DNA from: Rudaea sp. 3F27F6
GTDB lineage: Bacteria; Pseudomonadota; Gammaproteobacteria; Xanthomonadales; Rhodanobacteraceae
Assembly: GCF_005503555.1 (NCBI RefSeq)
Contig: NZ_SCNG01000006.1
Location: 289,811-353,810 of the forward strand
Direction of reading: 5' to 3'
DNA: 64,000 nt
Part shown: positions 1-8,988 of the stretch, piece by piece
Layout: the number at the start of each line of letters is the position of its first letter
Numbering within the stretch: the first letter of the stretch is position 1
Made by a program: the position numbers and the translations under genes
Notes under the pieces: generated by a model
Told to the model about the DNA's origin: nothing
Databases searched by the model: none
The model's input: only the letters and a program-made list of their open reading frames with translations

Positions 1-61
1 TCGCAGTGCAGCGTTGGACCGCGAACGGCGATCACAATGTGCCGGCCGATTGCCGCACAGT

Positions 62-643
62 TCAGTCGCGCAGGGTCCACCTCTGCAGAATCCGATGCTC
101 GGTCTTGCCGAGCAGGCTGTGCACGAGGGCGAATTCGCGCACGTTCCAGCTTATCGGCCCGATCGCCTGCGCAGGCAGCAGCTCGCGGTCGTAAAGCAAG
201 GTCACGTGCGGAGTGAAATCGCGCGTGACGTGTTTGCCCTGCCCGGTCTCGATCAAGCATTCGCCGAGCAGTTTGCGCAATCGGCGCAGCGGCGAGTCGC
301 CGTCCTCGCCGAGCAAGACGCAGGGTTTCTTTTCCGCACGCGTGGCGAAGCTGGCGACACGATCGAAGGCGACGTCGAACGGCGCCGCGATGATGCGCTT
401 GGCCGCGAGCGCCGCGCCGTCGATCAGACTCGTCGGCAATTCGGCGTAGTCGCCCAGATGGTGCAAAGTGATATGGAAGCGATCGACCTGCAGCGGCTTG
501 CCGCGCAGGCCGTGCTGCTGGCCGATCTCGAGCGCCAGCCGCGCGATCGCCGCGCTCGCCGTTGCATCGGGGAAGATCGCGAAGAACAGGCGATCGGTCG
601 GTTCTGCTGGCGCGAAGCCACCGAAAGACATTTGTCCGGGCAT
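62..643 (-). CDS. thpR: RNA 2',3'-cyclic phosphodiesterase (2'-5' RNA ligase family)
   Basis: A 193-residue protein of the 2H phosphoesterase superfamily, cytoplasmic. The two catalytic His-x-Thr motifs are visible: HITL starting at His57 and HVTL starting at His146, at the spacing usual for ThpR/LigT. Family members hydrolyse 2',3'-cyclic phosphate ends of RNA and can ligate 2'-5' tRNA halves in vitro. The start is the ATG at 643; a second Met lies five residues in. It stands alone and is transcribed away from the bactofilin gene. A second, more divergent LigT-like gene occurs at 16268-16837. The family call is firm, the physiological substrate is not known. Confidence 0.9.
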   Translation of the reverse strand: MPGQMSFGGFAPAEPTDRLFFAIFPDATASAAIARLALEIGQQHGLRGKPLQVDRFHITLHHLGDYAELPTSLIDGAALAAKRIIAAPFDVAFDRVASFATRAEKKPCVLLGEDGDSPLRRLRKLLGECLIETGQGKHVTRDFTPHVTLLYDRELLPAQAIGPISWNVREFALVHSLLGKTEHRILQRWTLRD

Positions 644-913
644 GGGCGAAGTTTAACGGTTGTGAGGATTTCGCAGGTTGAGCAATAACGCGATCGGTTC
701 GGCTTTTTGCCGGCTTCCGCGTACGCGCGGCGTATCGGCAAACTCGTGAATCCAGCGTACGGAACAGTACGCAAGCCCAAGACTTGCAAGGAATTTTAAC
801 GAGAATTTCCTTTTTTCTCCGGTCGAATCGCGTAATCTCCAGGCACCGGACAGCGCAGGGGGCGATCGAACGCCGCTGCCGGGACGTCAGCACACCTCGA
901 CCAGGAGCGCCCC

Positions 914-1447
914 ATGGCACTGTGGAAAGATCAGCCCAAGCAGTCCCCTTCCCCGGCCTTTGCGCCGGAGCCCGTCAACCCCACTCGCTTCGATGCGCCG
1001 GTCGCCGCGCCGGAAGCAAAAACCGAACCGGCCCCTGCCGCCGTACAGACCCCGGTGCGCCCGCCGCAGCGCGCGGCGGAGAAGTCCGAATCGCTGATCG
1101 CGCCCGACATCGCCATCGAAGGCAAGATCGAAGGCGCCGGGCACGTGCGCGTCGCCGGCCGCTTCAAGGGTGACATCAACGTGCATGGCGATCTGTCGAT
1201 CGATCCGCGCGCGAACGTGACCGGCAGCGTGCGCGCCGAGAAAGTCGTTATCGCCGGCGAGCTCGTCGGCAACATCGACGCGGCCCAGCATGTCGAACTC
1301 ACTCAAAGCGGCGCGCTGACCGGCGATCTCAAGGCGGCCACCCTGACCGTCGCCGCCGGTTCGCGCATGCGCGGCCACGCCGAGTTCGGTTGGGGCGACG
1401 AGAAGACCGCCGCCGCGCCCAAGACCGCCAACGGCACGGCCTCGTGA
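914..1447 (+). CDS. Bactofilin (polymer-forming cytoskeletal protein)
   Basis: A 177-residue bactofilin. A Pro/Ala-rich disordered N-terminus (about residues 1-50) precedes the right-handed beta-helix domain (about residues 55-155), which is rich in short Gly/Val/Ile turns such as IEGKIEGAGHVRVAGRFKGD. The C-terminal tail is again disordered. Bactofilins polymerise without nucleotide into filaments that organise cell shape, envelope growth or stalks. The ATG at 914 follows an AGGAG-like site. The stop codon overlaps the GTG start of the zinc-ribbon gene by three bases, so the two are translationally coupled. Confidence 0.93.
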   Translation: MALWKDQPKQSPSPAFAPEPVNPTRFDAPVAAPEAKTEPAPAAVQTPVRPPQRAAEKSESLIAPDIAIEGKIEGAGHVRVAGRFKGDINVHGDLSIDPRANVTGSVRAEKVVIAGELVGNIDAAQHVELTQSGALTGDLKAATLTVAAGSRMRGHAEFGWGDEKTAAAPKTANGTAS

Positions 1448-1809
1448 GCGGCCCGCGCGCGGGCCTGCCCGGCGCGACGCGCACTTGTCCGCACTGCAGG
1501 GAAACCATCCTCGACAGCGCGACGGTGTGTCCGTCGTGCAAGCATCATCTGCGCTACGGCGCGCCGCCGGCCGCAGGCGATGCGCAGGGTGCCGAGGCGA
1601 TCACGCCGCTGCGCGTCGAAGGCAGCTTTCGCAATGCCGAAAGCAGCGCCTGGGAGTATTCGATGGTGCTGACGATCCGCAACGAACGCGGCGAGGAAAT
1701 CGCGCGACGCCTGGTCGGCGTCGGCGCGATTCATCCCGACGAGATGCGCGCCTTCACGCTGAGCGTGGAAATGACCCCGACCGCGGGCCGAAATCGCACG
1801 CGGCACTGA
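1444..1809 (+). CDS. Zinc-ribbon protein coupled to bactofilin
   Basis: A 121-residue protein of unknown function. The N-terminus has a treble-clef or zinc-ribbon type pair CPHC ... CPSC (about residues 15-35) that should bind one zinc ion. The rest (about residues 55-115) looks like a beta-rich domain with alternating hydrophobic and charged residues. The GTG at 1444 is chosen because it overlaps the bactofilin stop (GTGA); an upstream in-frame ATG at 1390 lies inside the bactofilin gene. Close coupling suggests a role with the bactofilin polymer, but this is inference from context only. Confidence 0.75.
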   Translation: MSGPRAGLPGATRTCPHCRETILDSATVCPSCKHHLRYGAPPAAGDAQGAEAITPLRVEGSFRNAESSAWEYSMVLTIRNERGEEIARRLVGVGAIHPDEMRAFTLSVEMTPTAGRNRTRH

Positions 1810-1835
1810 TCACCTCGCGCCCATGCCCTACTTGA

Positions 1836-1872
1836 AACGGCTCGCGTCCGCAAGAAACGGTCGCGAGCCGTT
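1836..1872. terminator. Inverted repeat after the bactofilin operon
   Basis: A perfect 11-bp inverted repeat (AACGGCTCGCG / CGCGAGCCGTT) separated by 15 bases, 27 bp after the zinc-ribbon stop. There is no T-run, so it is a possible terminator or mRNA 3' end structure and not a classic intrinsic terminator. Confidence 0.4.
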
Positions 1873-2004
1873 CTACAAACCGAACCTGAACGGAGCGAAC
1901 GCCGATAACAGAATGCAAACCTTTGCTGCGGTGCACGCGTGCCAAGCTCGAATTGCCGGGAATGCCGTGTCCGCGCGGCATCCCATTCGAGAGGAGACGC
2001 TAAC

Positions 2005-2697
2005 ATGGCTCAATCCGAACAATCCGTAGCCCACGCGAACATGCCGCAGGAAGGTTCCGCTTCCCAGGGCAGCCGGTATCCGCTGATCGTGGGACTGATC
2101 GCCGTGGCATTCGCTGCGAATGCCTGGTTCTTCTATCACCAGGGCCAGCAGGACGGAGTAAACATCGGCTCGACGGCAACACCGATCGCAACCCCGATCG
2201 TGTCGCCGGAAGGCACTTCGCCGGTATCTCAGGCGACGACGGACAACGCCGCCGCAACCACAACCGAAACGCCTCAGCCCACGATGACCGGTGAAGCAAG
2301 CAAGTCCGCTGCGCTTGCCATGGGCGACAAGCGTGCGCAGCAACCTGCAGCGAAAACCAAGCCGACGAATCGGCTGGTGGCGAAGGCCACCAAGCCTGTT
2401 TCTGCTGGCGACGCCAGAACTCACGACCGTCAGGCCGCCCTGCTGCGCCGTCCGAACCCGGCGTATCCGGTGCAGGCTTTGCGTGCGCATGAGCAAGGCA
2501 CCGTGCTTGTGCTTGCCCAGGTCGATGTCAACGGCCGCGTCAGTGACGCGCGTATCGCCCGCCACAGTGGTTCGAAGACTCTCGATCGCGCCGCGACCGC
2601 CGAAGTGCGCCGCTGGAAGTTCGAGCCCGCGCTGCACGACGGCCGCCCTGTCGTCGCCAGCGTAGAGGTGCCGGTGAGCTATCGTCTCGGCGACTAA
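2005..2697 (+). CDS. TonB-family energy transducer protein
   Basis: A 230-residue inner-membrane protein with the TonB layout. A short cytoplasmic N-terminus precedes one transmembrane helix (about residues 29-48, VGLIAVAFAANAWFF). A Thr/Ala/Lys-rich periplasmic linker follows, then a C-terminal TonB domain (about residues 145-230) that starts with the typical RRPNPAYPVQALRAHEQGTV and contains the WKFEPA motif. The start ATG at 2005 follows a GAGGAGA ribosome site; an upstream in-frame start at 1939 is unlikely. No exbB/exbD genes are adjacent. Such orphan TonB-like proteins are common in Xanthomonadales; the receptor served is unknown. Confidence 0.85.
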   Translation: MAQSEQSVAHANMPQEGSASQGSRYPLIVGLIAVAFAANAWFFYHQGQQDGVNIGSTATPIATPIVSPEGTSPVSQATTDNAAATTTETPQPTMTGEASKSAALAMGDKRAQQPAAKTKPTNRLVAKATKPVSAGDARTHDRQAALLRRPNPAYPVQALRAHEQGTVLVLAQVDVNGRVSDARIARHSGSKTLDRAATAEVRRWKFEPALHDGRPVVASVEVPVSYRLGD

Positions 2698-2748
2698 CCA
2701 CAAGCCGCCGTCGGCAATATTTTAGTCACCCCCGATGGCGCGAGCGGA

Positions 2749-2777
2749 GCCCGCTCCGGAACTTGTCCGGAGCGGGC
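2749..2777. terminator. Hairpin between convergent genes
   Basis: A perfect 12-bp stem (GCCCGCTCCGGA / TCCGGAGCGGGC) with a 5-base loop lies between the convergent tonB-like and M14 genes. It has no T-tract on either strand, so it probably acts as a bidirectional mRNA-end hairpin. Confidence 0.5.
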
Positions 2778-2830
2778 GATACATGGGATGCAGTCGAGAA
2801 ATCGCACGCTGAATCCCCTTATCCGAAAAT

Positions 2831-3751
2831 CTACTTGCGATGCGCCAGCACGTAGTCGATCGCCGCGCAGACAGCTGCCACCTGCGCGGCGTTGCACTGT
2901 TCGGGTGTCGCGCGCGGACTGTCGGGATAAACCTCGGTCGTGGTCTTGTATGGCGCATTGGTAATGCCTGCGCAGAGACCGAGATGGGACAACGCATATT
3001 CGATCACGCCGGGCGAGATCACAGGCGAACCGATGATCTCACCCTTCTCGTCCGCCGGCGCGATGTGGGTGACCTTAGCGACCTCAGCGATCACTGCCTG
3101 CTGGAACTCAGGCTGCGGGCGCGCGGCATCGTCGACCAGATAGAACCCGTCGGGCACGCCTTCGGGCTTGAAGTCTTTACCGTCGCGCGCGGCCAGCGCG
3201 GGACCAAACTCGGATTCGTCGGTGTCTGTCGTTTCGTGCAGGTCGATGTGCAGAAGAAAACGATCGCGCAGCGGTGCAACGAGGCGCAGCAAGGCGGCCG
3301 ACTCGGCAGCCGGGCTGTTCTCGCGGAACGAACGGTTCGGATCGATCGCCTGCGGATTCCAGCGGTGAATTCGCTCATAGGCCCACGGGCTGATGCACGG
3401 TGCGACGAGCAGGTTGACGCGTCCGGCATAGTCCGCGGCGCGCGTGTCGACGAATTGCAAAGCGCCGTGCACGCCGCTGGTTTCATAGCCGTGCACGCCG
3501 CCGGTGACGAGCACGTATGGAAGATCCTCGCGCCAGCCGCGGTTGCGGATCGCGAACAGCGGATAACTGTCGGGCGCATAGTCGAGATGGCCGTACTCGG
3601 CCACGTCGAAGCGTTCGCGCAGACGATCGATCGCGCTCAGTACATCGGTCTCGTAACTGCGCCTGCGCGTCTGGCTCGCAAGCCAGGTAGCGACCTCGGC
3701 ACTACCCCAGGGATGCCCAGGCGTGCCGATGGGATATGTCGTGGTGTTCAA
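2831..3751 (-). CDS. M14-family zinc carboxypeptidase/aspartoacylase-like protein
   Basis: A 306-residue metallopeptidase-like enzyme. The zinc ligands fit the M14/AspA fold: His87 and Glu90 in GGVHGYETSG, and His172 in HIDLHETTD. A candidate catalytic Glu273 sits in TTTEVYPDSP. Substrate-side residues NRSF (about 139-142) fit the family. No signal peptide is seen, so it is probably cytoplasmic. It may act on acylated amino acids or peptide termini; the exact substrate cannot be read from sequence. The gene stands alone, convergent with the TonB-like gene and divergent from the Ig-repeat protein. Confidence 0.82.
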   Translation of the reverse strand: MNTTTYPIGTPGHPWGSAEVATWLASQTRRRSYETDVLSAIDRLRERFDVAEYGHLDYAPDSYPLFAIRNRGWREDLPYVLVTGGVHGYETSGVHGALQFVDTRAADYAGRVNLLVAPCISPWAYERIHRWNPQAIDPNRSFRENSPAAESAALLRLVAPLRDRFLLHIDLHETTDTDESEFGPALAARDGKDFKPEGVPDGFYLVDDAARPQPEFQQAVIAEVAKVTHIAPADEKGEIIGSPVISPGVIEYALSHLGLCAGITNAPYKTTTEVYPDSPRATPEQCNAAQVAAVCAAIDYVLAHRK

Positions 3752-4152
3752 AGGTTCGACTCACTTAAAGACTGCGGACCTTCGACTCTAACATTCGTGC
3801 GGCGCCACGACACCTCACGCACTTGTGATCTCGTTCCATTTTTGCGCATCCCGCTCGCCACGATCCTCCTTGCGCCACGTTCACGAAGAACGCCGTATAT
3901 GCCCGCGCACCGCTCTCACGTATAGTCGCGCCGCCGCATGCAGCTCGCGCAGGTTAGGGGAATCTCCGGCCGAGTCCTGTGCAGGTGGCTATCGCCTTCG
4001 TCGCGCGCCTCCGTGTCGGTCCGACACGGATGGCCCGGTATTGCGTCGGCGTGGGCAAAGAGCATCCGACTCGGGGCAGCGTGCTTTTCCGCTTCGGGCG
4101 CAGCTCAAAACGGGGAATTTTTTCTGGGCTTGGTTCATTCAGGGGGAACTAC
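3752..4152. other. 400-bp leader region of the Ig-repeat gene
   Basis: No convincing gene. It contains a short perfect hairpin at 4011-4029 (CCGTGTC / GACACGG). The frame of the downstream gene stays open here, but without a plausible start signal. It probably holds the promoters of the two divergent genes and a long 5' untranslated leader. I could not match a known riboswitch. Confidence 0.4.
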
Positions 4153-7100
4153 GTGAAACGTTTGCTTCAAGGGGCCGTCATACTCGTGTCGACATGCCTC
4201 GCAGCGTCGACGGCGCAGGCCGCGCTTTCAAATGCCGACTTCGAGACCGGCGTCAACAACGAACCGCCGCCATCGTGGACGGTGAAATCTTTTCTCAACC
4301 CGGGCATCACTTTGCCGGTGCGCAGCTTGGCCGACCTGAATTTGCAGGTCGCGATAAACGGACATGCGGCTCCCGCCGCGCTGACGGTCACGGCGAGAAC
4401 CAACGCCGGCAGCCGCTCGCAAACCGACCCGTTGCTCGGCTCCGGCGCCAGTTTCCGCTGGCCGCTGCTCGGACAAGGTGCGGCGGTCATCAACCAGAGC
4501 GGCAAAAATCAAAACGTCAACGTGCTCGAACAGACCGGAACGATGACGGTCGCCGACGTCGACCCGCACGACGGCCTGATCCATGTGCGTTTCGCGATCG
4601 CGCCGGTGCTGGAAAATCCCGCGCATCTGCCCACCCAACAGCCGTACACCTTCGTCGACATCACCAATCTCACGACGGGCAAGCCGCTCTATCGCATGTT
4701 CTACGGGCCGGATACGGCTCCGAACTATTGGAAGACATTGAACGTCGGTGGCACCTCGTACGGATATTTGAACTGGGAGCCGATCGACATCGCACCGGGC
4801 ACGCCGGCGCTCAACCTCGGCGATCAAATCAAGGTGACGATCGTCGCCGCGGGATGCTCGCTCGGCAGTCACGTGGGCGAGGTCTACGTCGATTCCAGTC
4901 CCACCGCGTCGGGCAGCAGCAGCTTGTTCATCACGGCCAAGGCGACCGGGACGGTCTCGGCCGCCGGAACGATCACGTACAGTTATTCGTACGGCAACTA
5001 CTCCGCGAATGTCGTCGGCGCGGCAAGCATCGAGATTCCGACGCCTGCCGGCCTCGCCTTCGGCTCGCTTTCCATTTCCGAGAGAGCGAGCTGTACGACA
5101 CCGCCCGCGGGCATCGCCGGCACGATCAGTTGCCTTCTCAGCGATCCGTTGGCGGCAGGGGCATTCAAGCCCGGCGCTTTGACGGTCACGTTCAAGGTGC
5201 CATCGACCGCCACGCCGCCGCTCGTCCACACCGACTACACGATATCGGCCGCGGGATTTCCGGCGATCGCCGGGCCGCTCGTGCAGACGGCGTTTCAACA
5301 GACCCTCGCCTTTCCCGCGCAGACACCCGCACAACAGGCGTACGCGAACGGCAGCTTCCAGATCAATCCGCCGGCCGCGAGCGCATCGCCGAACTCGGGC
5401 AATCCGATCGTGTATTCGTCGAAGACGCCCGACGTGTGCACGCTGAGCGGCACCCAGGTGACGATCGTCGGCACCGGTCTTTGCACGATTGCGGCGAACC
5501 AGCCCGGAGACGATTCGCAGTACGAGCCTGCCGCCGAAGTGGCACAGAGCGTGACGATCGGCAACGCACCGGCGATCACGAGCGCCGACGGCGTGGCCTT
5601 CACGGTGGCGAACTTCGCCAGTTTCACCGTGTCGTCCACGGGCGCACCCGTGGCGAGTCTCGCGTTGTCTCCCGACGACACCTTGCCGAACGGAATCGCT
5701 TTCGCCGACAACGGCGACGGCACGGCGACTCTGTCGGGCACGGCCGCGCCGGGCACCGTCGGCAGCCATGTGCTGCATCTGACTGCGCACAACGCGATCG
5801 GGGCGGACGCCGCGCAGACGTTCACGCTGTCGATCGAGCCGGCGCCGAGCACGCTCGCGCTGACCGCAGCGCCGACGTCCACCGTGTACGGGCAGGCGAC
5901 GACGTTGACGGCCTCGGTGGCCTCGGCGAATTCACAAGCCAGCGGCACGGTGGCTTTCACCGACGCCGGGACGACGCTTCCCGGCTGCGCCGCGGTCGCG
6001 CTATCCGCGGGCCACGCCCAGTGCGCGGTCGCAAGCCTTGCGTCCGGTGCGCATTCGATCAGCGCGACCTATTCGGGCGATGCGAACACGAGCGGATCGA
6101 CCGGTCCGACGCCCGCAGCCGTGAGCGTGGCGAAGGCGACGACCGTGGTGAGTGTGGCATCACCCGGATCGATCGCCCTGGGCAGCCCGATCAGCATCGG
6201 CGCTACGGTCGCCGTCGCTCTCCCAGGCGCAGGCAGTCCGAGCGGCAGGATCGCGATCAGCGACGGGGGCACCGGCACCAGCGACCACTGCACGATCGTC
6301 CTGCCGGCAACGAGTTGCGCACTCGTTCCGAGCAGCGCCGGGGCCAAGACGCTGACCGCCACCTATGTCCCGGACACCGCCGCGGCGGTCAATTTCAACA
6401 GCAGCGACGGCACGGGCAGTCTGACGGTCGACGCGGCTGGCAGCAGTATCGCTTTGACAGCGAGCCGCAATCCGTCGACGTACGGCGAGGCCGTAACGTT
6501 CACCGCCACGGTATCCGCGGCGACGGGCAACCCGACGCCCGGCGGGCACCTCGCCTTCAGCGCGAGCGGCGTGCCGATCGACGGCTGCAGCGCAGCGATC
6601 TTGAACAACGGTGAAGCCATCTGCACGACGGCAACCCTCGCAGTCGGCGCGAACACGATCGCCGCGGCTTATTCGGGTGACACGAACAACCTGATGTCGC
6701 AAGGCTCGTTGACGCAGACCGTGGAGAAGGCGGCGACGACGCTGAGCATCGTGCCGGCCTCCGCGTCGATCCGCGCGGGAAGCAGTGTGAGCGTCAGCGC
6801 TAACTTGGCGGTGATGCGTCCGGGCACGGGCGTGCCGACCGGAACCATCGGCATAAGCGATGGCGGCGACGCTTCGACCGACCGTTGCACGATCGCGTTG
6901 CCGGCGGTCTCGTGCATTTTGACGCCGTCGCGATCGGGCAGCCTGACCTTGACCGCAGCTTATGCGGGCGACGCGAACTTCTCTGCGAGCGGCGCGAACG
7001 CGGCCCTCGCGGTCACGCTCAGTACGACTCGTTTGACCCTGACCAGCTCGCCGAACCCGTCGATGCTCGGCCAGGCGGTGACGTTCACCGTAACCGCATC

Positions 7101-7491
7101 CACCGTCGCGCCGAGCGAAGCACCGACGGCCAAAGCGGCGTCGGCATCGGCGGCGAACACAAACGGCCCGACGCCTCAGGCTTCGAGCCCGCCGACCGGC
7201 TCGGTCACGTTCAGCGACAACGGGACGATTTTGGCCATGATCGCGCTGAGCAACGGCGTGGCTTCTTATTCGACGACTGCTCTCGGCCAAGGCAACCACT
7301 CCATCACCGCGAACTACTCGGGCGACGGAAACAGCGCCGCTGCTTCGATCAGTCAAACGCAGCAAGTCAGCGCCGCGCCGGCACCCACGGTCGCCGCGCC
7401 CGCGCTGAACCGGTGGACGATGGGCTTACTCGGTTGCCTGATCGGCGTCGGCGCGTATCGGAATCGAAGGCGGCGCAACGCGCGCGGGTAG
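4153..7491 (+). CDS. Secreted Ig-like repeat protein with IPTL-CTERM-like tail
   Basis: A 1112-residue secreted or surface protein. The GTG start at 4153 follows AGGGGGAA and begins a Sec signal peptide (KRLLQ, hydrophobic core, AQA cleavage site near residue 24). Residues about 25-400 form a unique N-terminal region. It is followed by an MBG-like and a putative Ig/cadherin-like domain (about 400-560). Then come about five Ig-like Big_3-type repeats (about 560-1060), each ending in an A-x-Y-x-G/P-D motif (YSGDAN, YVPDTA, YSGDTN, YAGDAN, YSGDGN). The C-terminus (ALNRWTMGLLGCLIGVGAY followed by RNRRRR) has the motif, helix and basic-cluster pattern of IPTL/PEP-CTERM sorting tails. Likely an adhesin or matrix protein anchored or processed at the membrane. 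Confidence 0.8.
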   Translation: MKRLLQGAVILVSTCLAASTAQAALSNADFETGVNNEPPPSWTVKSFLNPGITLPVRSLADLNLQVAINGHAAPAALTVTARTNAGSRSQTDPLLGSGASFRWPLLGQGAAVINQSGKNQNVNVLEQTGTMTVADVDPHDGLIHVRFAIAPVLENPAHLPTQQPYTFVDITNLTTGKPLYRMFYGPDTAPNYWKTLNVGGTSYGYLNWEPIDIAPGTPALNLGDQIKVTIVAAGCSLGSHVGEVYVDSSPTASGSSSLFITAKATGTVSAAGTITYSYSYGNYSANVVGAASIEIPTPAGLAFGSLSISERASCTTPPAGIAGTISCLLSDPLAAGAFKPGALTVTFKVPSTATPPLVHTDYTISAAGFPAIAGPLVQTAFQQTLAFPAQTPAQQAYANGSFQINPPAASASPNSGNPIVYSSKTPDVCTLSGTQVTIVGTGLCTIAANQPGDDSQYEPAAEVAQSVTIGNAPAITSADGVAFTVANFASFTVSSTGAPVASLALSPDDTLPNGIAFADNGDGTATLSGTAAPGTVGSHVLHLTAHNAIGADAAQTFTLSIEPAPSTLALTAAPTSTVYGQATTLTASVASANSQASGTVAFTDAGTTLPGCAAVALSAGHAQCAVASLASGAHSISATYSGDANTSGSTGPTPAAVSVAKATTVVSVASPGSIALGSPISIGATVAVALPGAGSPSGRIAISDGGTGTSDHCTIVLPATSCALVPSSAGAKTLTATYVPDTAAAVNFNSSDGTGSLTVDAAGSSIALTASRNPSTYGEAVTFTATVSAATGNPTPGGHLAFSASGVPIDGCSAAILNNGEAICTTATLAVGANTIAAAYSGDTNNLMSQGSLTQTVEKAATTLSIVPASASIRAGSSVSVSANLAVMRPGTGVPTGTIGISDGGDASTDRCTIALPAVSCILTPSRSGSLTLTAAYAGDANFSASGANAALAVTLSTTRLTLTSSPNPSMLGQAVTFTVTASTVAPSEAPTAKAASASAANTNGPTPQASSPPTGSVTFSDNGTILAMIALSNGVASYSTTALGQGNHSITANYSGDGNSAAASISQTQQVSAAPAPTVAAPALNRWTMGLLGCLIGVGAYRNRRRRNARG

Positions 7492-7576
7492 CGCCACGAA
7501 AAACCGGCGCATCGCAAAAAAAGTTCGAGTCGAACAGCAGCGGCGGTCCTGCACCACCGCTGCCGGCGTATTCGGA

Positions 7577-8803
7577 TCAAACCGCAGGACATGCCTCCGT
7601 GCGCGGCCGGCGCAACGTAGCGGCGGCCCAGAGATAGATCAGCGTGCCGAGCAGTGCCGTCGTCGCACCGACGTAGCCGGTCGAAGTCCAGCCCCAGCCC
7701 GCCGTGATCGCCATGCCGCCGAGCGCCGGACCGAGCGCGTTCGCCGCGTTGAATGCTGCGTGATGCGAAGCGGCCGCAAGCGTCTGCGCCTCACCGGCCA
7801 CGTCCATCAAATGCGTCTGCAGCACCGGACCGAGCGCGCCGAGCATGCCGATCGCCACCGTGATCGGCAGCAGGGTCCACAGCGAACCCGCCATGAGCGG
7901 GAACAACAACAGCATCGCCGCCGCGCCGAGCAGGATCACCGGCACCGCGCGAAAGCGCAGACGGTCGAACAACATGCCGCCGCCGAAGTTGCCGATCACA
8001 CCGCCGAGGCCGAAGCCGGCAAGGCCGAGCGGAATCAGCGCCGGCGGCGCCTTCGTCACCTGCAGCATGGTCGGCGCGAGATAGCTGAATACACAGAACA
8101 AACCGGAGAAACCGACCGCGCCGATCGCCAGTGCCTGCCATACCGGCAGGCGGTTGAACGCGCGCAACTCGTCGAGCGGATGCTTCGGCGCTTCGGCGCG
8201 GTCGCGCGGCATGAACGCCGCGATCAATACGAGCGTGACCACGGCTACCGCCGACACCATCACGAAGGCCCAGCGCCAGCCGACGGTCTGCCCCATCCAC
8301 GTCGCCACCGGATTGCCGACGAGGATCGCGATGGTCAACCCGAACATGGTCAGGCTCACTGCCTTGCCGCGCTCCTCGGGTTTGCTGATCGCCACCGCGG
8401 CAAGCGCGGCAACGCCGAAGTAGGCGCCATGCGGCAGGCCGGCAACGAAGCGCGCCAGCATCATACTCACATAGTCCGGCGCCGAAGCGCTGGCGAGATT
8501 GCCGAGCGCGTAGAAGCCCATCAGCAGGAGCAACAGCGCGCGGCGCGGCAGACGTCCGCCGAGAATCGCCAGCAGCGGCGCACCGACGACGACGCCGAGC
8601 GCATATGCGCTGATGATGTGGCCGACCTGCGGCTCGGTGACGCCGAAGCTCTTCACCATCTCCGGCATCAGGCCCATCGCGGAAAACTCGCTGGTGCCGA
8701 TGGCGAAGCCGCCGAGAGTCAGTGCGGTCAGGATCAAGACGCGATGGCGCGGCGATACGGCCACGGCGGGCACCGCGGCTTGCACAGTAGAAATCGTTTC
8801 CAT
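7577..8803 (-). CDS. MFS drug/sugar efflux transporter (AraJ/DHA1-like)
   Basis: A 12-TM major facilitator of about 408 residues. The N-terminal GTSEFSAMGLMPEM motif in TM1 and the following VGHIISAYALGVVVGAPLLA segment are typical of the AraJ/YdhP/NepI group of proton-driven exporters. The start is placed at METIS (8803) because an ATG six codons upstream (8821) lies inside a perfect palindrome that looks like an operator; neither start has a clear ribosome site. The substrate is unknown. The gene is divergent from an EamA exporter across 185 bp with two palindromes. Confidence 0.85.
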   Translation of the reverse strand: METISTVQAAVPAVAVSPRHRVLILTALTLGGFAIGTSEFSAMGLMPEMVKSFGVTEPQVGHIISAYALGVVVGAPLLAILGGRLPRRALLLLLMGFYALGNLASASAPDYVSMMLARFVAGLPHGAYFGVAALAAVAISKPEERGKAVSLTMFGLTIAILVGNPVATWMGQTVGWRWAFVMVSAVAVVTLVLIAAFMPRDRAEAPKHPLDELRAFNRLPVWQALAIGAVGFSGLFCVFSYLAPTMLQVTKAPPALIPLGLAGFGLGGVIGNFGGGMLFDRLRFRAVPVILLGAAAMLLLFPLMAGSLWTLLPITVAIGMLGALGPVLQTHLMDVAGEAQTLAAASHHAAFNAANALGPALGGMAITAGWGWTSTGYVGATTALLGTLIYLWAAATLRRPRTEACPAV

Positions 8804-8810
8804 GACGTCA

Positions 8811-8831
8811 TTATGCTGCACAGCAGCATAA
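8811..8831. promoter_or_regulatory. Perfect 21-bp palindrome at the MFS gene start
   Basis: TTATGCTGC and GCAGCATAA are exact inverted copies around a 3-base centre. Position just upstream of the preferred MFS start suggests a repressor operator. No regulator gene is adjacent. Confidence 0.55.
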
Positions 8832-8876
8832 GCCTCAAAGAACTCAACGTGAAAGAAACTTTAAGAAGCCTCGCGA

Positions 8877-8899
8877 TTGCTGACAGAACCTGTCAGCAA
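8877..8899. promoter_or_regulatory. Perfect 23-bp palindrome between MFS and EamA genes
   Basis: TTGCTGACAG and CTGTCAGCAA are exact 10-bp inverted copies around AAC. It sits between two divergent exporter genes, 90 bp before the EamA start, as expected for an operator or a strong RNA hairpin. Confidence 0.5.
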
Positions 8900-8988
8900 C
8901 GTGAGAATGCGGGCCCTTTCCCGCGTGACCCGAAGCCGGCAACCCAGGCATCATCCGATTCGCCCCTCTGATCCATTCCGCTCGCCCC

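Noticed and set aside
3979..4152. Upstream start for the Ig-repeat protein
   Set aside because: It would put a non-hydrophobic 58-residue stretch before a clear signal peptide; the GTG at 4153 has a ribosome site.
3950..4152. Possible riboswitch (c-di-GMP or similar) before the Ig-repeat gene
   Set aside because: I could not place the conserved core of any known class; only a simple hairpin is seen.
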